From Cohnella mopanensis (GTDB lineage: Bacteria; Bacillota; Bacilli; Paenibacillales; Paenibacillaceae), in assembly GCF_022352055.1 (NCBI RefSeq), contig NZ_JAKRWM010000001.1, positions 310,001 through 374,000 on the forward strand: a stretch of DNA of 64,000 nt, in the 5' to 3' direction. Of this stretch, positions 17,115 through 24,236 are shown one piece after another. The stretch's first letter is position 1, and every line of letters starts with the position of its first letter. The position numbers and the translations under genes are program-made. A model generated the notes under the pieces. The model made no database searches. It was given only the letters and a program-made list of their open reading frames with translations, and was not told where the DNA came from.

Positions 17115-18167
17115 ATGTACGAAAACCAAACGATGGGCGCGATATTAGAACGGATGCTCGACGCGTCGCCGGCGGATATTGATAAGCGCCAAGGGAGCGT
17201 AACCACAGACCTACTCTCGCCGGCATCGATCGAGTTAGCGCAGGCTTACGTTGCTCTCGACAATGTTCTCGCCGCAGGATTCGCTCCTACATCTTACGGC
17301 CAATATCTCGAGATGCGCGCAGACGAATACGGACTAACCCGTAAGCCTGCGGTTAAATCGATCGGCGCGCTTACGTTTAGCGGTCCTGTCGGAACGGTTA
17401 TACCTGCGGGTACAGTTGCGTCAACCGGCGGTTCGGCTCCGACTTATTTCGTCACAGATGTAGTAACAACGGTAATCGGCGGTTCGGTTACGGTGGTGGC
17501 GAAGTCACAAGAGGCGGGCGCTTCCGGTAACGTATCGATGGGCGCGATTAACGTTTTACTCGGTGACCTTGTCGGAGTCGTAACGGTGACGAACGCCGTT
17601 AACTTCGATGGGGGCGCGGACGAGGAATCGGAAGCAGCGCTATTGGCGCGCTATTTAGAGAGAGCGAGGCGGCCGGCTACGTCAGGAAACGCGAATCAGT
17701 ACCGCCAATGGGCGCTTGAGGTTCCGGGCATATCCGACGCGAAAGTGTATCCGGTTTGGGCGGGTGGCGGCACCGTTAAAGTTGTATTGCTTGATGATGA
17801 GAAAACCGCGCCCGCACCGTCGGCCGTAACGGAAGCCGCCGCTTATATCGAGAGCCAGCGTCCGATTGGCGCAACGGTAACGGTAATAGGTGCGATAGAG
17901 GTACCGATTAACGTCAGCGTAGACGTAACGCTCGCACCTGGCGCCACAATTCCGGAAGTAAAGGCGCAGATTGAGGCGGGCGTTTCCGCGTATTTAGCCG
18001 GTCTTGCATTCACTGATCCGCTAGTACGTTGGACGCGCGTATCTAACGTAATCCTCGATATACCACCCGTTGTGGATTTCGCGACGCTTACGGTAAATGG
18101 CGGCACATCAAACATCGTGATCGCGGATGGTAGCGTGGCGGTACTCGGGACGGTGACGGTTACTTAA
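17115..18167 (+). CDS. xkdT: Baseplate J-like protein, XkdT-like
   Basis: 350 residues, the main wedge protein. The N-terminus (MGAILERMLDASPADIDKRQGS), the central GLTRKPAVKSIGALTFSG and the C-terminal TVIGAIEVPINVSVDVTLA are standard for the baseplate J family (P2 gpJ). The C-terminal part resembles repeated beta-sandwich domains. The stop shares bases with the next start (TAATG). Confidence 0.9.
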   Translation: MYENQTMGAILERMLDASPADIDKRQGSVTTDLLSPASIELAQAYVALDNVLAAGFAPTSYGQYLEMRADEYGLTRKPAVKSIGALTFSGPVGTVIPAGTVASTGGSAPTYFVTDVVTTVIGGSVTVVAKSQEAGASGNVSMGAINVLLGDLVGVVTVTNAVNFDGGADEESEAALLARYLERARRPATSGNANQYRQWALEVPGISDAKVYPVWAGGGTVKVVLLDDEKTAPAPSAVTEAAAYIESQRPIGATVTVIGAIEVPINVSVDVTLAPGATIPEVKAQIEAGVSAYLAGLAFTDPLVRWTRVSNVILDIPPVVDFATLTVNGGTSNIVIADGSVAVLGTVTVT

Positions 18168-18733
18168 TGAGGACACAGGCGGATATACAACGCGCGATGC
18201 ACGATTACTTACCGCTTTATTACACGGACGTGACGCCGGCTAATAACGTAATCGACCGCGAGGCGGAAGAGATCGCCGCGCTAAATATCGCTATTAACGA
18301 TGTACTCGCGCAGTTTTTCATCGTGACGGCTACGTGGGGACTGGCGCGATGGGAGCAGATTTTCGGTATTCCGACGGACGAGGCGAAACCGATCGAGCAG
18401 CGTCGCTCCGTCATAAAGTCCAAGTTACGCGGAGTCGGTACGGTTACACCGGCACTCATCGAACAGGTCGCGGAAGCTTACGACAATGGTGACGTAACAG
18501 TGACGGAGGATAACGCGAGTTACAACGTGACGATTACGTTTGTGAGCACGCTCGGGATTCCGCCTAACCTTGGTGATATCAAGGCGGCGATTCGCGATAT
18601 TCTACCCGCACATTTAACGGTTAATTTCGTGTTCCGCTACTACTTATACGCGAACTTAATAGCGATTGGGAAGAAATACGCGGAGATTGCAGCGATAACA
18701 TATGACGATTTATATAACGGGAGGGGCGTATAA
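18167..18733 (+). CDS. Baseplate protein, XkdU/YmfQ-like (DUF2313)
   Basis: 188 residues. Begins with ADIQRAMHDYLPLYYTD and contains ATWGLARWEQIFGIPTDE and SVIKSKLRGVGTVTPALIEQ, the conserved pattern of YmfQ/XkdU proteins at the end of baseplate operons (tail protein I position of P2). It probably connects wedges to fibres. Overlaps the genes before and behind. Confidence 0.85.
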   Translation: MRTQADIQRAMHDYLPLYYTDVTPANNVIDREAEEIAALNIAINDVLAQFFIVTATWGLARWEQIFGIPTDEAKPIEQRRSVIKSKLRGVGTVTPALIEQVAEAYDNGDVTVTEDNASYNVTITFVSTLGIPPNLGDIKAAIRDILPAHLTVNFVFRYYLYANLIAIGKKYAEIAAITYDDLYNGRGV

Positions 18734-19809
18734 TGGCTACGACAAATAACGGATTTCCGACGATTAGCCCGTCCGATACGGCGAACGTACCGCGCGACTT
18801 TAACGCGTTGGCTACCGCGATTGATACGGTGGTTGGCGATATGAGTGCGGTACCCACTACGGCAAAGAACGCGGCCGGGGCGATCGCGGAGTTGCATGCG
18901 GAGGTATTAGCGGCAAAGCAATCAGCCAGTAACGGTAAAATAGCGGTGGCCGCCGCGATTACTGGCAAAGGCGTACCAACGGCGGCAGGCGATACCTTTG
19001 CGAAGATGGCTACGAATATCGGAGCGATTCCAGTCGGCCCGGATACGAGCGATGCAACTGCGGTTGCAGGGGATTTGCGGGCTGGTAAAACGGCTTATGG
19101 ACCAAGCGGCAAAGTGATGGGTAATGTTCCTGTGCAAGCGGGAGGTAACGTTGTTCCAGGTGCATCCGATATCGTCAAACCAGCGGGGATATACGATACG
19201 GCGATAACCGTTAAAGGCGTTCCGGTTGATCCGTCTAAGGTATTAGCGGGGACGACGATTGCGGGTACGGCAGGAACGATGCCCCTCGGAGTTACAGCAC
19301 CTATCGGCGTCAGGGCACAGAAAAATTATGTTATTTATAAGCCAAAGCGTGGGTATTACGATGAACAGCAAGAGATTTTCAGTTATGACGGTAATTTTAT
19401 CGCGGAGAATATACCTGAAGATATTATTATGTATGGTTTGCAAGGGGCTCTAAAGCGCGGCAAGAAGTTTGCATCTGGAGTCGTTACGACAGGTAGCAGT
19501 TCTTCCAATTTTACTGTTGACGAGAGTGGTGGCACATTTAGCGCATACCCGTTTACTGTAAACAGCTTGGCGTTTGAGCCCAAAACGATTGCTATTTATT
19601 ATCAATTATCGAGTACACAGAGTAGTCCAGCGTGTTTAATTAGTGCTGAGGCTCCAGTGAGTGCTAGCGGTTTTAAGACTGGTTTGTATCGCCAGGTAAG
19701 CTATTATAATGTCTTTAGATTGTCTGGTAATGCATGGATTAATGCCTCTGGATTTACGTTGCCTGTTGGGCATTCAAACACATCTTACTTTTGGTACGCC
19801 ATTGGATAA
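18733..19809 (+). CDS. Tail fibre protein
   Basis: 358 residues in clear modules. Residues 1-80 hold an N-terminal baseplate-binding part and a heptad-like helix (AIAELHAEVLAAKQS). Residues 80-195 are Gly/Ala-rich shaft repeats (GDTFAKMATNIGAIPVG, KVMGNVPVQAGG). The last 160 residues are aromatic and Ser/Asn-rich and would form the receptor-binding tip. The DNA of the tip part is clearly richer in A and T than the shaft, as expected for a host-range module exchanged between phages. Confidence 0.75.
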   Translation: MATTNNGFPTISPSDTANVPRDFNALATAIDTVVGDMSAVPTTAKNAAGAIAELHAEVLAAKQSASNGKIAVAAAITGKGVPTAAGDTFAKMATNIGAIPVGPDTSDATAVAGDLRAGKTAYGPSGKVMGNVPVQAGGNVVPGASDIVKPAGIYDTAITVKGVPVDPSKVLAGTTIAGTAGTMPLGVTAPIGVRAQKNYVIYKPKRGYYDEQQEIFSYDGNFIAENIPEDIIMYGLQGALKRGKKFASGVVTTGSSSSNFTVDESGGTFSAYPFTVNSLAFEPKTIAIYYQLSSTQSSPACLISAEAPVSASGFKTGLYRQVSYYNVFRLSGNAWINASGFTLPVGHSNTSYFWYAIG

Positions 19810-19825
19810 TTGAGAGGAGTCTACT

Positions 19826-20203
19826 ATGCAAATCGGGCGCAAGATTTATTATGATTTAGCAACCGGGAACATCATACAAGATATAGGCGATTGCTCTGAC
19901 GACGTTATCGAAACAACAGTTGAGCAAGACTTTGCTGCTTACGCATCTCTCGCAGAACGCGTTCCCGAAACAGTTGGATGCCTACAGCTCGCATACCGCG
20001 AGAAGGAACAAGATTTCGAAGCCTGTAGTGGTTATAGGGTAGACGTGAGCGGCGAAACTCCTTCGCTTCTTTTTTTATACCACGATCCGAACGCGCCGGA
20101 GGAACCGCCAGTCTACCGTAAACCATTGTCGGAAGTTATCGCGGAACAAGACGCGCGGATTGCGGACGTTGAGCTCGCACTAGCGGAATTATTTACGGTT
20201 TAA
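19826..20203 (+). CDS. Hypothetical tail-region protein (XkdW position)
   Basis: 125 residues. An N-terminal beta-rich part (MQIGRKIYYDLATGNIIQDI) is followed by an acidic proline segment and a C-terminal helix LSEVIAEQDARIADVELALAELF, the type of short coiled coil found at the end of many small tail proteins. AGAGGAG precedes the ATG. Probably a fibre chaperone or tail accessory protein, by position only. Confidence 0.6.
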   Translation: MQIGRKIYYDLATGNIIQDIGDCSDDVIETTVEQDFAAYASLAERVPETVGCLQLAYREKEQDFEACSGYRVDVSGETPSLLFLYHDPNAPEEPPVYRKPLSEVIAEQDARIADVELALAELFTV

Positions 20204-20221
20204 ATATAAGGAGGCGCTACT

Positions 20222-20413
20222 ATGGCGATGGCAATGTATAAAATCCGAATTATCTCGAACGCATGTATCACGCGCTACAATTCCGGCGAGGGCGCAGTTA
20301 ATACGATAGTTTCTTCGTACAATATGGCGCAGGATGATCACGACTTAGTTCTCGCGGAAATCTACGCAAAGCGACCGGACATCGCGGCAACAACGGAGGG
20401 AGTGGCGGCATAA
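20222..20413 (+). CDS. Small hypothetical phage protein
   Basis: 63 residues, strong AAGGAGG upstream of ATG 20222 (a second in-frame ATG at 20234 is possible). The protein is mixed alpha/beta (MYKIRIISNACITRYNS, then a helix DHDLVLAEIYAKRPDI). No family recognised. It shares one base with the holin start (TAATG). Confidence 0.6.
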   Translation: MAMAMYKIRIISNACITRYNSGEGAVNTIVSSYNMAQDDHDLVLAEIYAKRPDIAATTEGVAA

Positions 20414-20835
20414 TGAACGGTCAAACTATAATCAACGCAGGCGCCGGGCTCTCGGGCGCTTTTTTAACGTTCGCATTCGGAGGTTGGAGCGAAGCGATGA
20501 CGTTTCTTCTCGTACTATTTGTCGTCGATATCGTTTCCGGCGTTAACGCGTCGATACGTGAGGGGCGCGGTCTTAGTTCCGCAGTAGCGTCGATAGGTGC
20601 CGCGAAGAAAGGGCTTATGCTTCTCGTTATCATTATCGCTCATAGGGCGGACATACTACTCGGATTAGATTCGGTAATAGCGGCAGGCGCAACCTTCTTT
20701 TATATCGCGAACGAGTTACTTTCTGTCATCGAAAACTACGGACGCGCCGGATTACCTATACCGGACAGGCTTAAGCAGCTTGTTACGGTGCTACGCGATA
20801 GGGCGGGTGATACCTTAGATGACAATGTTAAGTAA
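20413..20835 (+). CDS. Holin (phage holin 4/Cph1-like family)
   Basis: 140 residues with three or four hydrophobic segments (about 8-25, 30-45, 70-90 and 93-112). The motif FLLVLFVVDIVSGVNASIREGRGLSS in its first twenty positions is the characteristic D-(I/Y)-x-(S/T)-G start of this holin family. It makes the membrane holes that release the endolysin. The C-terminal tail is charged and cytoplasmic. It overlaps the endolysin gene by 17 bases. Confidence 0.9.
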   Translation: MNGQTIINAGAGLSGAFLTFAFGGWSEAMTFLLVLFVVDIVSGVNASIREGRGLSSAVASIGAAKKGLMLLVIIIAHRADILLGLDSVIAAGATFFYIANELLSVIENYGRAGLPIPDRLKQLVTVLRDRAGDTLDDNVK

Positions 20836-21433
20836 AGCGCAATTCATCACTAAGTTGGCGCCGGATGTCGTAAGGGCCCGCCGCGAGGGGAGTCCGCTAT
20901 TTCCCTCCGTTAGGCTCGCGCAGAATCTACTCGAAACGGGCGGCGTTATTCATTCGTGGTTTAACCTCGGCGGAATCAAAGTAGGCTCCGGCAAGCCTAA
21001 CGAATGGTGGGACGGTTCGAGCGTTAATAAAGGCACATGGGAAGTAATCGGAGGCCAGACCGTTAATACGTCCGCTAACTTCCGCGCGTATAAGTCCGTG
21101 TACCACTTTTACCGCGACCAAGACCGCTTTTTCACGGTCGACCGATACACGCGCGTTAGATCCGCTAAGACACCGGAAGCACAGGCGGAGGCGTTACGTT
21201 TATGCGGCTACGCGACTGATCCGAAATACGGGGCGAAGATAATCGCGTTGATAGATTCGTACGGGTTGCGGAAATATGACGTAGAGGAGAAACCGAAAAT
21301 GAACGTTAAGGATGCGGAAAAGGTGATCGCGCATTTATCTGCGGCTTGGGCAGCGGCGAGTAAAGCGGATAGACCGGAGATACACCGGTTGGCGAATGAG
21401 GTGCGGAAAGCGGCGGGAATTAAAGAAACGTAA
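20819..21433 (+). CDS. Endolysin, glucosaminidase (FlgJ/LytG-like)
   Basis: 204 residues. The first 150 form a GH73-type N-acetylglucosaminidase: the catalytic Glu is in LAQNLLETGGVIHS, followed by the usual WFNLGGIKVG and the FRAYKSVYHFYRDQ strand. The last 45 residues (MNVKDAEKVIAHLSAAWAAA, then a charged helix) look like a small cell-wall-binding helical domain. ATG 20819 or the in-frame ATG 20825 may be used. Coupled with the holin. Confidence 0.88.
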   Translation: MTMLSKAQFITKLAPDVVRARREGSPLFPSVRLAQNLLETGGVIHSWFNLGGIKVGSGKPNEWWDGSSVNKGTWEVIGGQTVNTSANFRAYKSVYHFYRDQDRFFTVDRYTRVRSAKTPEAQAEALRLCGYATDPKYGAKIIALIDSYGLRKYDVEEKPKMNVKDAEKVIAHLSAAWAAASKADRPEIHRLANEVRKAAGIKET

Positions 21434-21437
21434 AGTG

Positions 21438-21486
21438 GCGCGGTTTGATTACGGTAAGATTACGTAGTCAGGCCGCATCTTTTTGC
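21438..21486 (+). terminator. Terminator of the late operon
   Basis: Outer stem GCGG/CCGC, inner stem TGATTACG/CGTAGTCA, followed by ATCTTTTT. The first eleven bases (GGCGCGGTTTG, 21437-21447) and the end GTCAGnCCGC are shared with the terminator at 22281-22355, so the two flank the lipoprotein cassette. Confidence 0.8.
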
Positions 21487-21587
21487 GTTTACTATAATAT
21501 GTTGGTATAAAGGTTAACATTATGTAATAATAAAGCCAAATATATCAAGCGACTCTAAGATTGGGTGCTTTAGGAGATTTAACTAGA

Positions 21588-22070
21588 GTGAAAAAAATAG
21601 TGCTTTTTTTGTTCATTGTTCTCACTTTTTTAACAGCTTGTAGGAATGACCCTGTTCGAGATGACCTGTTGAATTATTTAAACGATATGAACCCTTACTT
21701 TAAGGAATGGAAACGACTGAGTGAGGCCCAACTTAATGCGACCGGTGATAAGCATTTAAATATTGAAGACAAACACAGAGCGATGGATGAAGCGGAGGTA
21801 GTACCGGGGTTTAAAAAATATTCTGAGAAGATTAATAAAATCAGACCTAAAACAAAGGAAGTAAGAGAGTTGCATGAGTTACATATTCGCGCGGTTGACC
21901 TTCAATACAAATTTATGAATCTGTTATTTTTATCTCTCGATGATCAAGATAACAAGCTCTTAACAGAAGCAACAGAAAAACTCATAGAGGCTCAAAAATA
22001 CATAGAAGATTATGAAATTAAATTATATGATATGGCGGAAGATCATGGTATTAAGATAGAGAGAAAATAG
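21588..22070 (+). CDS. Phage-encoded lipoprotein (moron)
   Basis: 160 residues from GTG 21588 (AGGAG upstream); an upstream TTG at 21561 would only add residues before the signal peptide. The N-terminus is a lipoprotein signal with KK, ten hydrophobic residues and lipobox LTAC (Cys18). The mature part is a helical bundle (NYLNDMNPYFKEWKRLSEAQ, KEVRELHELHIRAVDLQYKF). It is AT-rich, has a possible promoter of its own (TATAAT-like boxes at 21493-21530) and lies between two related terminators. Expression in the lysogen and a role at the cell surface, such as superinfection exclusion, are likely but unproven. Confidence 0.75.
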   Translation: MKKIVLFLFIVLTFLTACRNDPVRDDLLNYLNDMNPYFKEWKRLSEAQLNATGDKHLNIEDKHRAMDEAEVVPGFKKYSEKINKIRPKTKEVRELHELHIRAVDLQYKFMNLLFLSLDDQDNKLLTEATEKLIEAQKYIEDYEIKLYDMAEDHGIKIERK

Positions 22071-22112
22071 TGATATGAATCAAGGAACCTGTTCTAAAGT
22101 ACGGATTTATTA

Positions 22113-22268
22113 ATGCGGTATGACGCGAAGGATGCCAGAAGTGGCCCAGCTAAAAACAAATTCGTTAAAACGTGGAACAAGGGACCGTTCAAATCCCGTA
22201 TAGAATACGTTATCTTCGATAAGATATTAACGTTTGACGTCGATGAGTACGACGTTGTAACGCCATAA
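22113..22268 (+). CDS. Short hypothetical protein, possibly a remnant
   Basis: 51 residues, MRYDAKDARSGPAKNKF at the start and DVDEYDVVTP at the end. Codon use is like that of the phage genes, with conserved-looking basic-aromatic motifs (KTWNKGPFK), but no good ribosome binding site was seen. It could be a real small gene or the 3' end of a lost one. It lies between the lipoprotein gene and the terminator that separates it from the integrase. Confidence 0.35.
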   Translation: MRYDAKDARSGPAKNKFVKTWNKGPFKSRIEYVIFDKILTFDVDEYDVVTP

Positions 22269-22280
22269 AATAGCAACGAA

Positions 22281-22355
22281 AAGGCGCGGTTTGGCATCCG
22301 GATGGTAGCGTTGGGTTACGCTATTATTACGGGGTCAGACCGCGCCTTTTTTTCG
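22281..22355. terminator. Bidirectional terminator between lipoprotein cassette and integrase
   Basis: Outer stem AAGGCGCGGT (22281-22290) with ACCGCGCCTT (22339-22348), followed by a run of seven T for the plus strand and a run of A before it for the minus strand. It separates the plus-strand genes from the convergent integrase. Confidence 0.85.
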
Positions 22356-22356
22356 T

Positions 22357-23388
22357 TTACTTAAACTTTAATTTACCACGTTTCTTTTCGTTACCTTCAT
22401 CTAATAAACTCGTAACCGGGGAGGCCCTATCGTGTTGATCGCGCAAATCAGCTCCGGAGAATTTAACATACACTTGCGTCATATTTAACGATGAGTGTCC
22501 AAGTATGCGCGCCAAGGCAATCGGATCGCCTCCGCCGCGTAAGAACTTAACCGCGAAGTAATGGCGAAAGGTGTGCGGACTAACTCGCGCGTCCGTTACA
22601 CCGACTCGTTTAGCGTAAAGCTTCAGCATCTTTGCAAACGTATCGCCGAAATATCGGTTTCCAAATTGCGTGAGCCAAAGGTAGTCATTATCCTGAACGT
22701 TCATATAGTTGATTAGCGTTTCTAATTCCTTAACAGTTCGTTGACTAATCGGAACAATCCGCGTTGTCCTCGTTTTAGCAACCTCTGCACGTACCGTAAT
22801 TTGCCGCAGCTTAAAATCAATATCGCTAATCCGCAAGCTTGTCATTTCTTTGATTCGGAGTCCCCCGTCACAAAGGACGAGCATCATACAGTAATCTCGT
22901 TGACCGGTGTACACACGTCTATTCGGCGCACTCAATAGTTTTAATACGTCATCATCCGTAAATAATTCGAACGTTTCTTTGTCCTCCGTTTGGTATCCGA
23001 TCGCGTCCATCGGAGATCGACTAATTATCCGTTCCCGTACGAGATCATTGAAAAATATTTTCATATTACGTATCACGTTATTTACCGTTCGCGTAGAGAG
23101 GCCAGCCGCTCCATTAGGGCTCGTCGGGTGATCGTCCCATTGCGTCTTATCGAACGTAAGATATCGAATGTAATCGCGCATAACTTCGGTTGTTATCGGC
23201 GGACGCGATTTCTCATCGTGCCATTTACGGAATTGCGCCAAAACTTGAAGGTATGCGGAGATTGTTCGGGGCGATCGTTTTTCGATCCGCTTCGTTTCTA
23301 GAAACCGGAGTGTCTGCGCTTCAAGGTTAATATCAGCGGAACCGCTCCGTTTAGATAGGAACGTAAACTTCGGACTATTTCGCTGCAT
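22357..23388 (-). CDS. int: Tyrosine recombinase / phage integrase
   Basis: 343 residues. Residues 25-125 form a SAM-like core-binding domain (AYLQVLAQFRKWHDE). The catalytic domain has Arg178 (GGLRIKEM), Lys205 (AKTRTTR), His272 and Arg275 (HTFRHYF), His298 (LGHSS) and the nucleophile Tyr307 (YVKF). All catalytic residues are present, so the enzyme should be active. It integrates and excises the prophage at the adjacent site in spo0A. It reads away from the attachment site, whose core lies about 120 bases upstream of its start. A small reading frame overlaps its start codon. Confidence 0.95.
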   Translation of the reverse strand: MQRNSPKFTFLSKRSGSADINLEAQTLRFLETKRIEKRSPRTISAYLQVLAQFRKWHDEKSRPPITTEVMRDYIRYLTFDKTQWDDHPTSPNGAAGLSTRTVNNVIRNMKIFFNDLVRERIISRSPMDAIGYQTEDKETFELFTDDDVLKLLSAPNRRVYTGQRDYCMMLVLCDGGLRIKEMTSLRISDIDFKLRQITVRAEVAKTRTTRIVPISQRTVKELETLINYMNVQDNDYLWLTQFGNRYFGDTFAKMLKLYAKRVGVTDARVSPHTFRHYFAVKFLRGGGDPIALARILGHSSLNMTQVYVKFSGADLRDQHDRASPVTSLLDEGNEKKRGKLKFK

Positions 23389-23578
23389 TTGTTGGCTTTC
23401 CCCTTCGCGATAAATTTACGCTAAGCATTCCGACAAACTTTCGCGTGTTTTCTTTATCGCTATAGCGAGTGCTTGCGCCTGAATTTTCGTATGCTTTCGT
23501 AGTAAATCCGTCGAACGCGCGATCCGTCACGCGATCGAAGTCGCTTGGACTCGCGGCAACATCGATTCGATTAGCCAT
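23375..23578 (-). CDS. Short hybrid reading frame upstream of the integrase
   Basis: 67 residues. The first 23 codons are antisense to the spo0A fragment, the rest are phage DNA; the stop overlaps the integrase ATG. No ribosome binding site precedes ATG 23578. In the excised phage circle the 5' part would come from the other attP arm, so a genuine phage gene with a different N-terminus may be hidden here (an excisionase position). As it stands it could equally be a chance frame. Confidence 0.3.
   Translation of the reverse strand: MANRIDVAASPSDFDRVTDRAFDGFTTKAYENSGASTRYSDKENTRKFVGMLSVNLSRRGKPTNAAK
23490..23530. other. Prophage right junction (attR) inside spo0A
   Basis: To the right of about 23507 the plus strand reads as Spo0A; to the left the same frame gives an unrelated sequence and the DNA leads into the integrase leader. 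The crossover core must lie at this transition. Its exact length cannot be fixed without the left junction or an empty site. Confidence 0.7.
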
Positions 23579-23680
23579 CTATTCGGCTACACGATCAACA
23601 TCGCGAAGTCGAAGCCGACCAATAGCGAATTCATCGCGATGGTTGCGGACAAGCTGCGGATCGAGCATAAGGTAAGCTGA
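23510..23680 (+). pseudogene. spo0A: 3' fragment of spo0A (sporulation master regulator), cut by the prophage
   Basis: From 23510 the plus strand encodes [20 protein letters not shown], then [20 protein letters not shown] and [16 protein letters not shown], ending at TGA 23678-23680. This is the last 56 residues of Spo0A, nearly unchanged from the Bacillus protein, and includes most of the DNA-recognition helix and the sigma-factor contact region of the C-terminal domain. The receiver domain and the start of the DNA-binding domain are missing here and must lie beyond the left end of the prophage. The normal terminator follows. Synteny (bkd operon, prli42, mciZ, spoIIM, fur downstream) agrees with the spo0A locus. 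Confidence 0.93.
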
Positions 23681-23726
23681 GGAAACGGGGAGACATAACG
23701 TATCGATTAACTAACTTTCTAGCGAA

Positions 23727-23768
23727 AACCACACCACTATTGGGTTCCAATAGCGGTGTGGTTTTTTT
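23727..23768 (+). terminator. Terminator of spo0A
   Basis: Stem of 16 pairs with one mismatch: AACCACACC-A-CTATTGG pairs with CCAATAG-C-GGTGTGGTT, loop GTT, followed by TTTTTTT. Among the strongest terminators in the window. Confidence 0.95.
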
Positions 23769-23792
23769 ATGTCCGGGCTAAATTTGTGCTGA

Positions 23793-23970
23793 CGGACATG
23801 AGAGCCGTTATTCGCGACAATTTGTAAGTTTTCGGAGTTACGCGGACATGAGAGCCGTTATTTGAGCAAAAACGTCGCTTCTTCCTCGGATTTATTGCAA
23901 ATAAAGGCTCTCATGTCCATAACCCTCCTAAATACGTGGTCAATCATGCAAATAAAGGCTCTCATGTCCG
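23793..23970. repeat. Four-copy palindromic array of a 20-bp intergenic repeat
   Basis: Two copies of CGGACATGAGAGCCGTTATT in direct orientation (23793-23812, 23843-23862; offset 50) face two inverted copies, AATAAAGGCTCTCATGTCC at 23900-23918 and 23951-23969 (offset 51). The inverted copies differ from the direct ones by one base (G to T in the middle). Distal flanks are partly shared too (TTGCA on the inverted side). The array lies between the spo0A terminator and the transporter operon. It could fold into a large cruciform or be a non-autonomous mobile repeat; no transposase is nearby. Confidence 0.85.
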
Positions 23971-24192
23971 CAGGAGTCAGGAATCCGTCGTCGCAGCAGT
24001 TAGGTAACCATAACCACACCAGCCAGCTAACCATAGCCGCAGCAAACAACTAACCAAAAGCCCCAAATGCCTCGCTCGCCAAAAGTATAGAGAGAAAACG
24101 GTTCGATGAGGTATGAATTTCGTTTGTTGATTGCCAACCATTGTCCACCGCGAGGGGGCTCTTTTCGCTCTCGGTATCGAACAATTATCTCT
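23971..24192. other. Gene-free leader of the transporter operon
   Basis: Contains a stretch with imperfect repeats of taaccata/accacaccagc (24003-24055) and then ordinary spacer DNA. No reading frame with a ribosome binding site was found. Confidence 0.4.
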
Positions 24193-24211
24193 TACAATGA
24201 AAGCGTGAACA
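24193..24211 (+). promoter_or_regulatory. -10 box with overlapping cre-like site of the transporter operon
   Basis: TACAAT (24193-24198) is followed without gap by TGAAAGCGTGAACA (24198-24211), one base away from a catabolite-responsive element consensus such as TGAAAGCGTTAACA. The same arrangement is found before the second binding-protein gene at 31417-31435. No clear -35 box was seen, which suits an activated promoter. Confidence 0.5.
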
Positions 24212-24236
24212 ATTCGATCGACAGGAGACGACAGCC

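Larger units (their letters stand above)
1..23510. mobile_element. Right part of a PBSX-like myovirus prophage inserted in spo0A
   Basis: Gene order is that of a tailed phage with a contractile tail: packaging, portal, capsid, connectors, sheath and tube, chaperones, tape measure, baseplate, fibre, lysis, integrase. The sheath and the XkdM- to XkdT-like proteins point to a myovirus related to PBSX. The portal is SPP1 gp6-like and the capsid protein SU10/DUF5309-like, so the head and tail modules have different relatives. All structural reading frames look intact, with tight overlaps, so the element may be inducible. The left end (early genes, attL) lies outside the window. The right end is placed at the start of the Spo0A-like reading frame and is accurate to a few tens of bases. 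Confidence 0.93.

Noticed and set aside
22357-23388. Skin-type serine recombinase
   Set aside because: The enzyme at the junction has the Arg-Lys-His-Arg-His-Tyr set of tyrosine recombinases, so the parallel to skin is only in the target, not in the enzyme.
23793-23970. CRISPR-like array
   Set aside because: Only four copies, in two orientations, with no cas genes; geometry is a palindrome and not a series of equal repeats and spacers.
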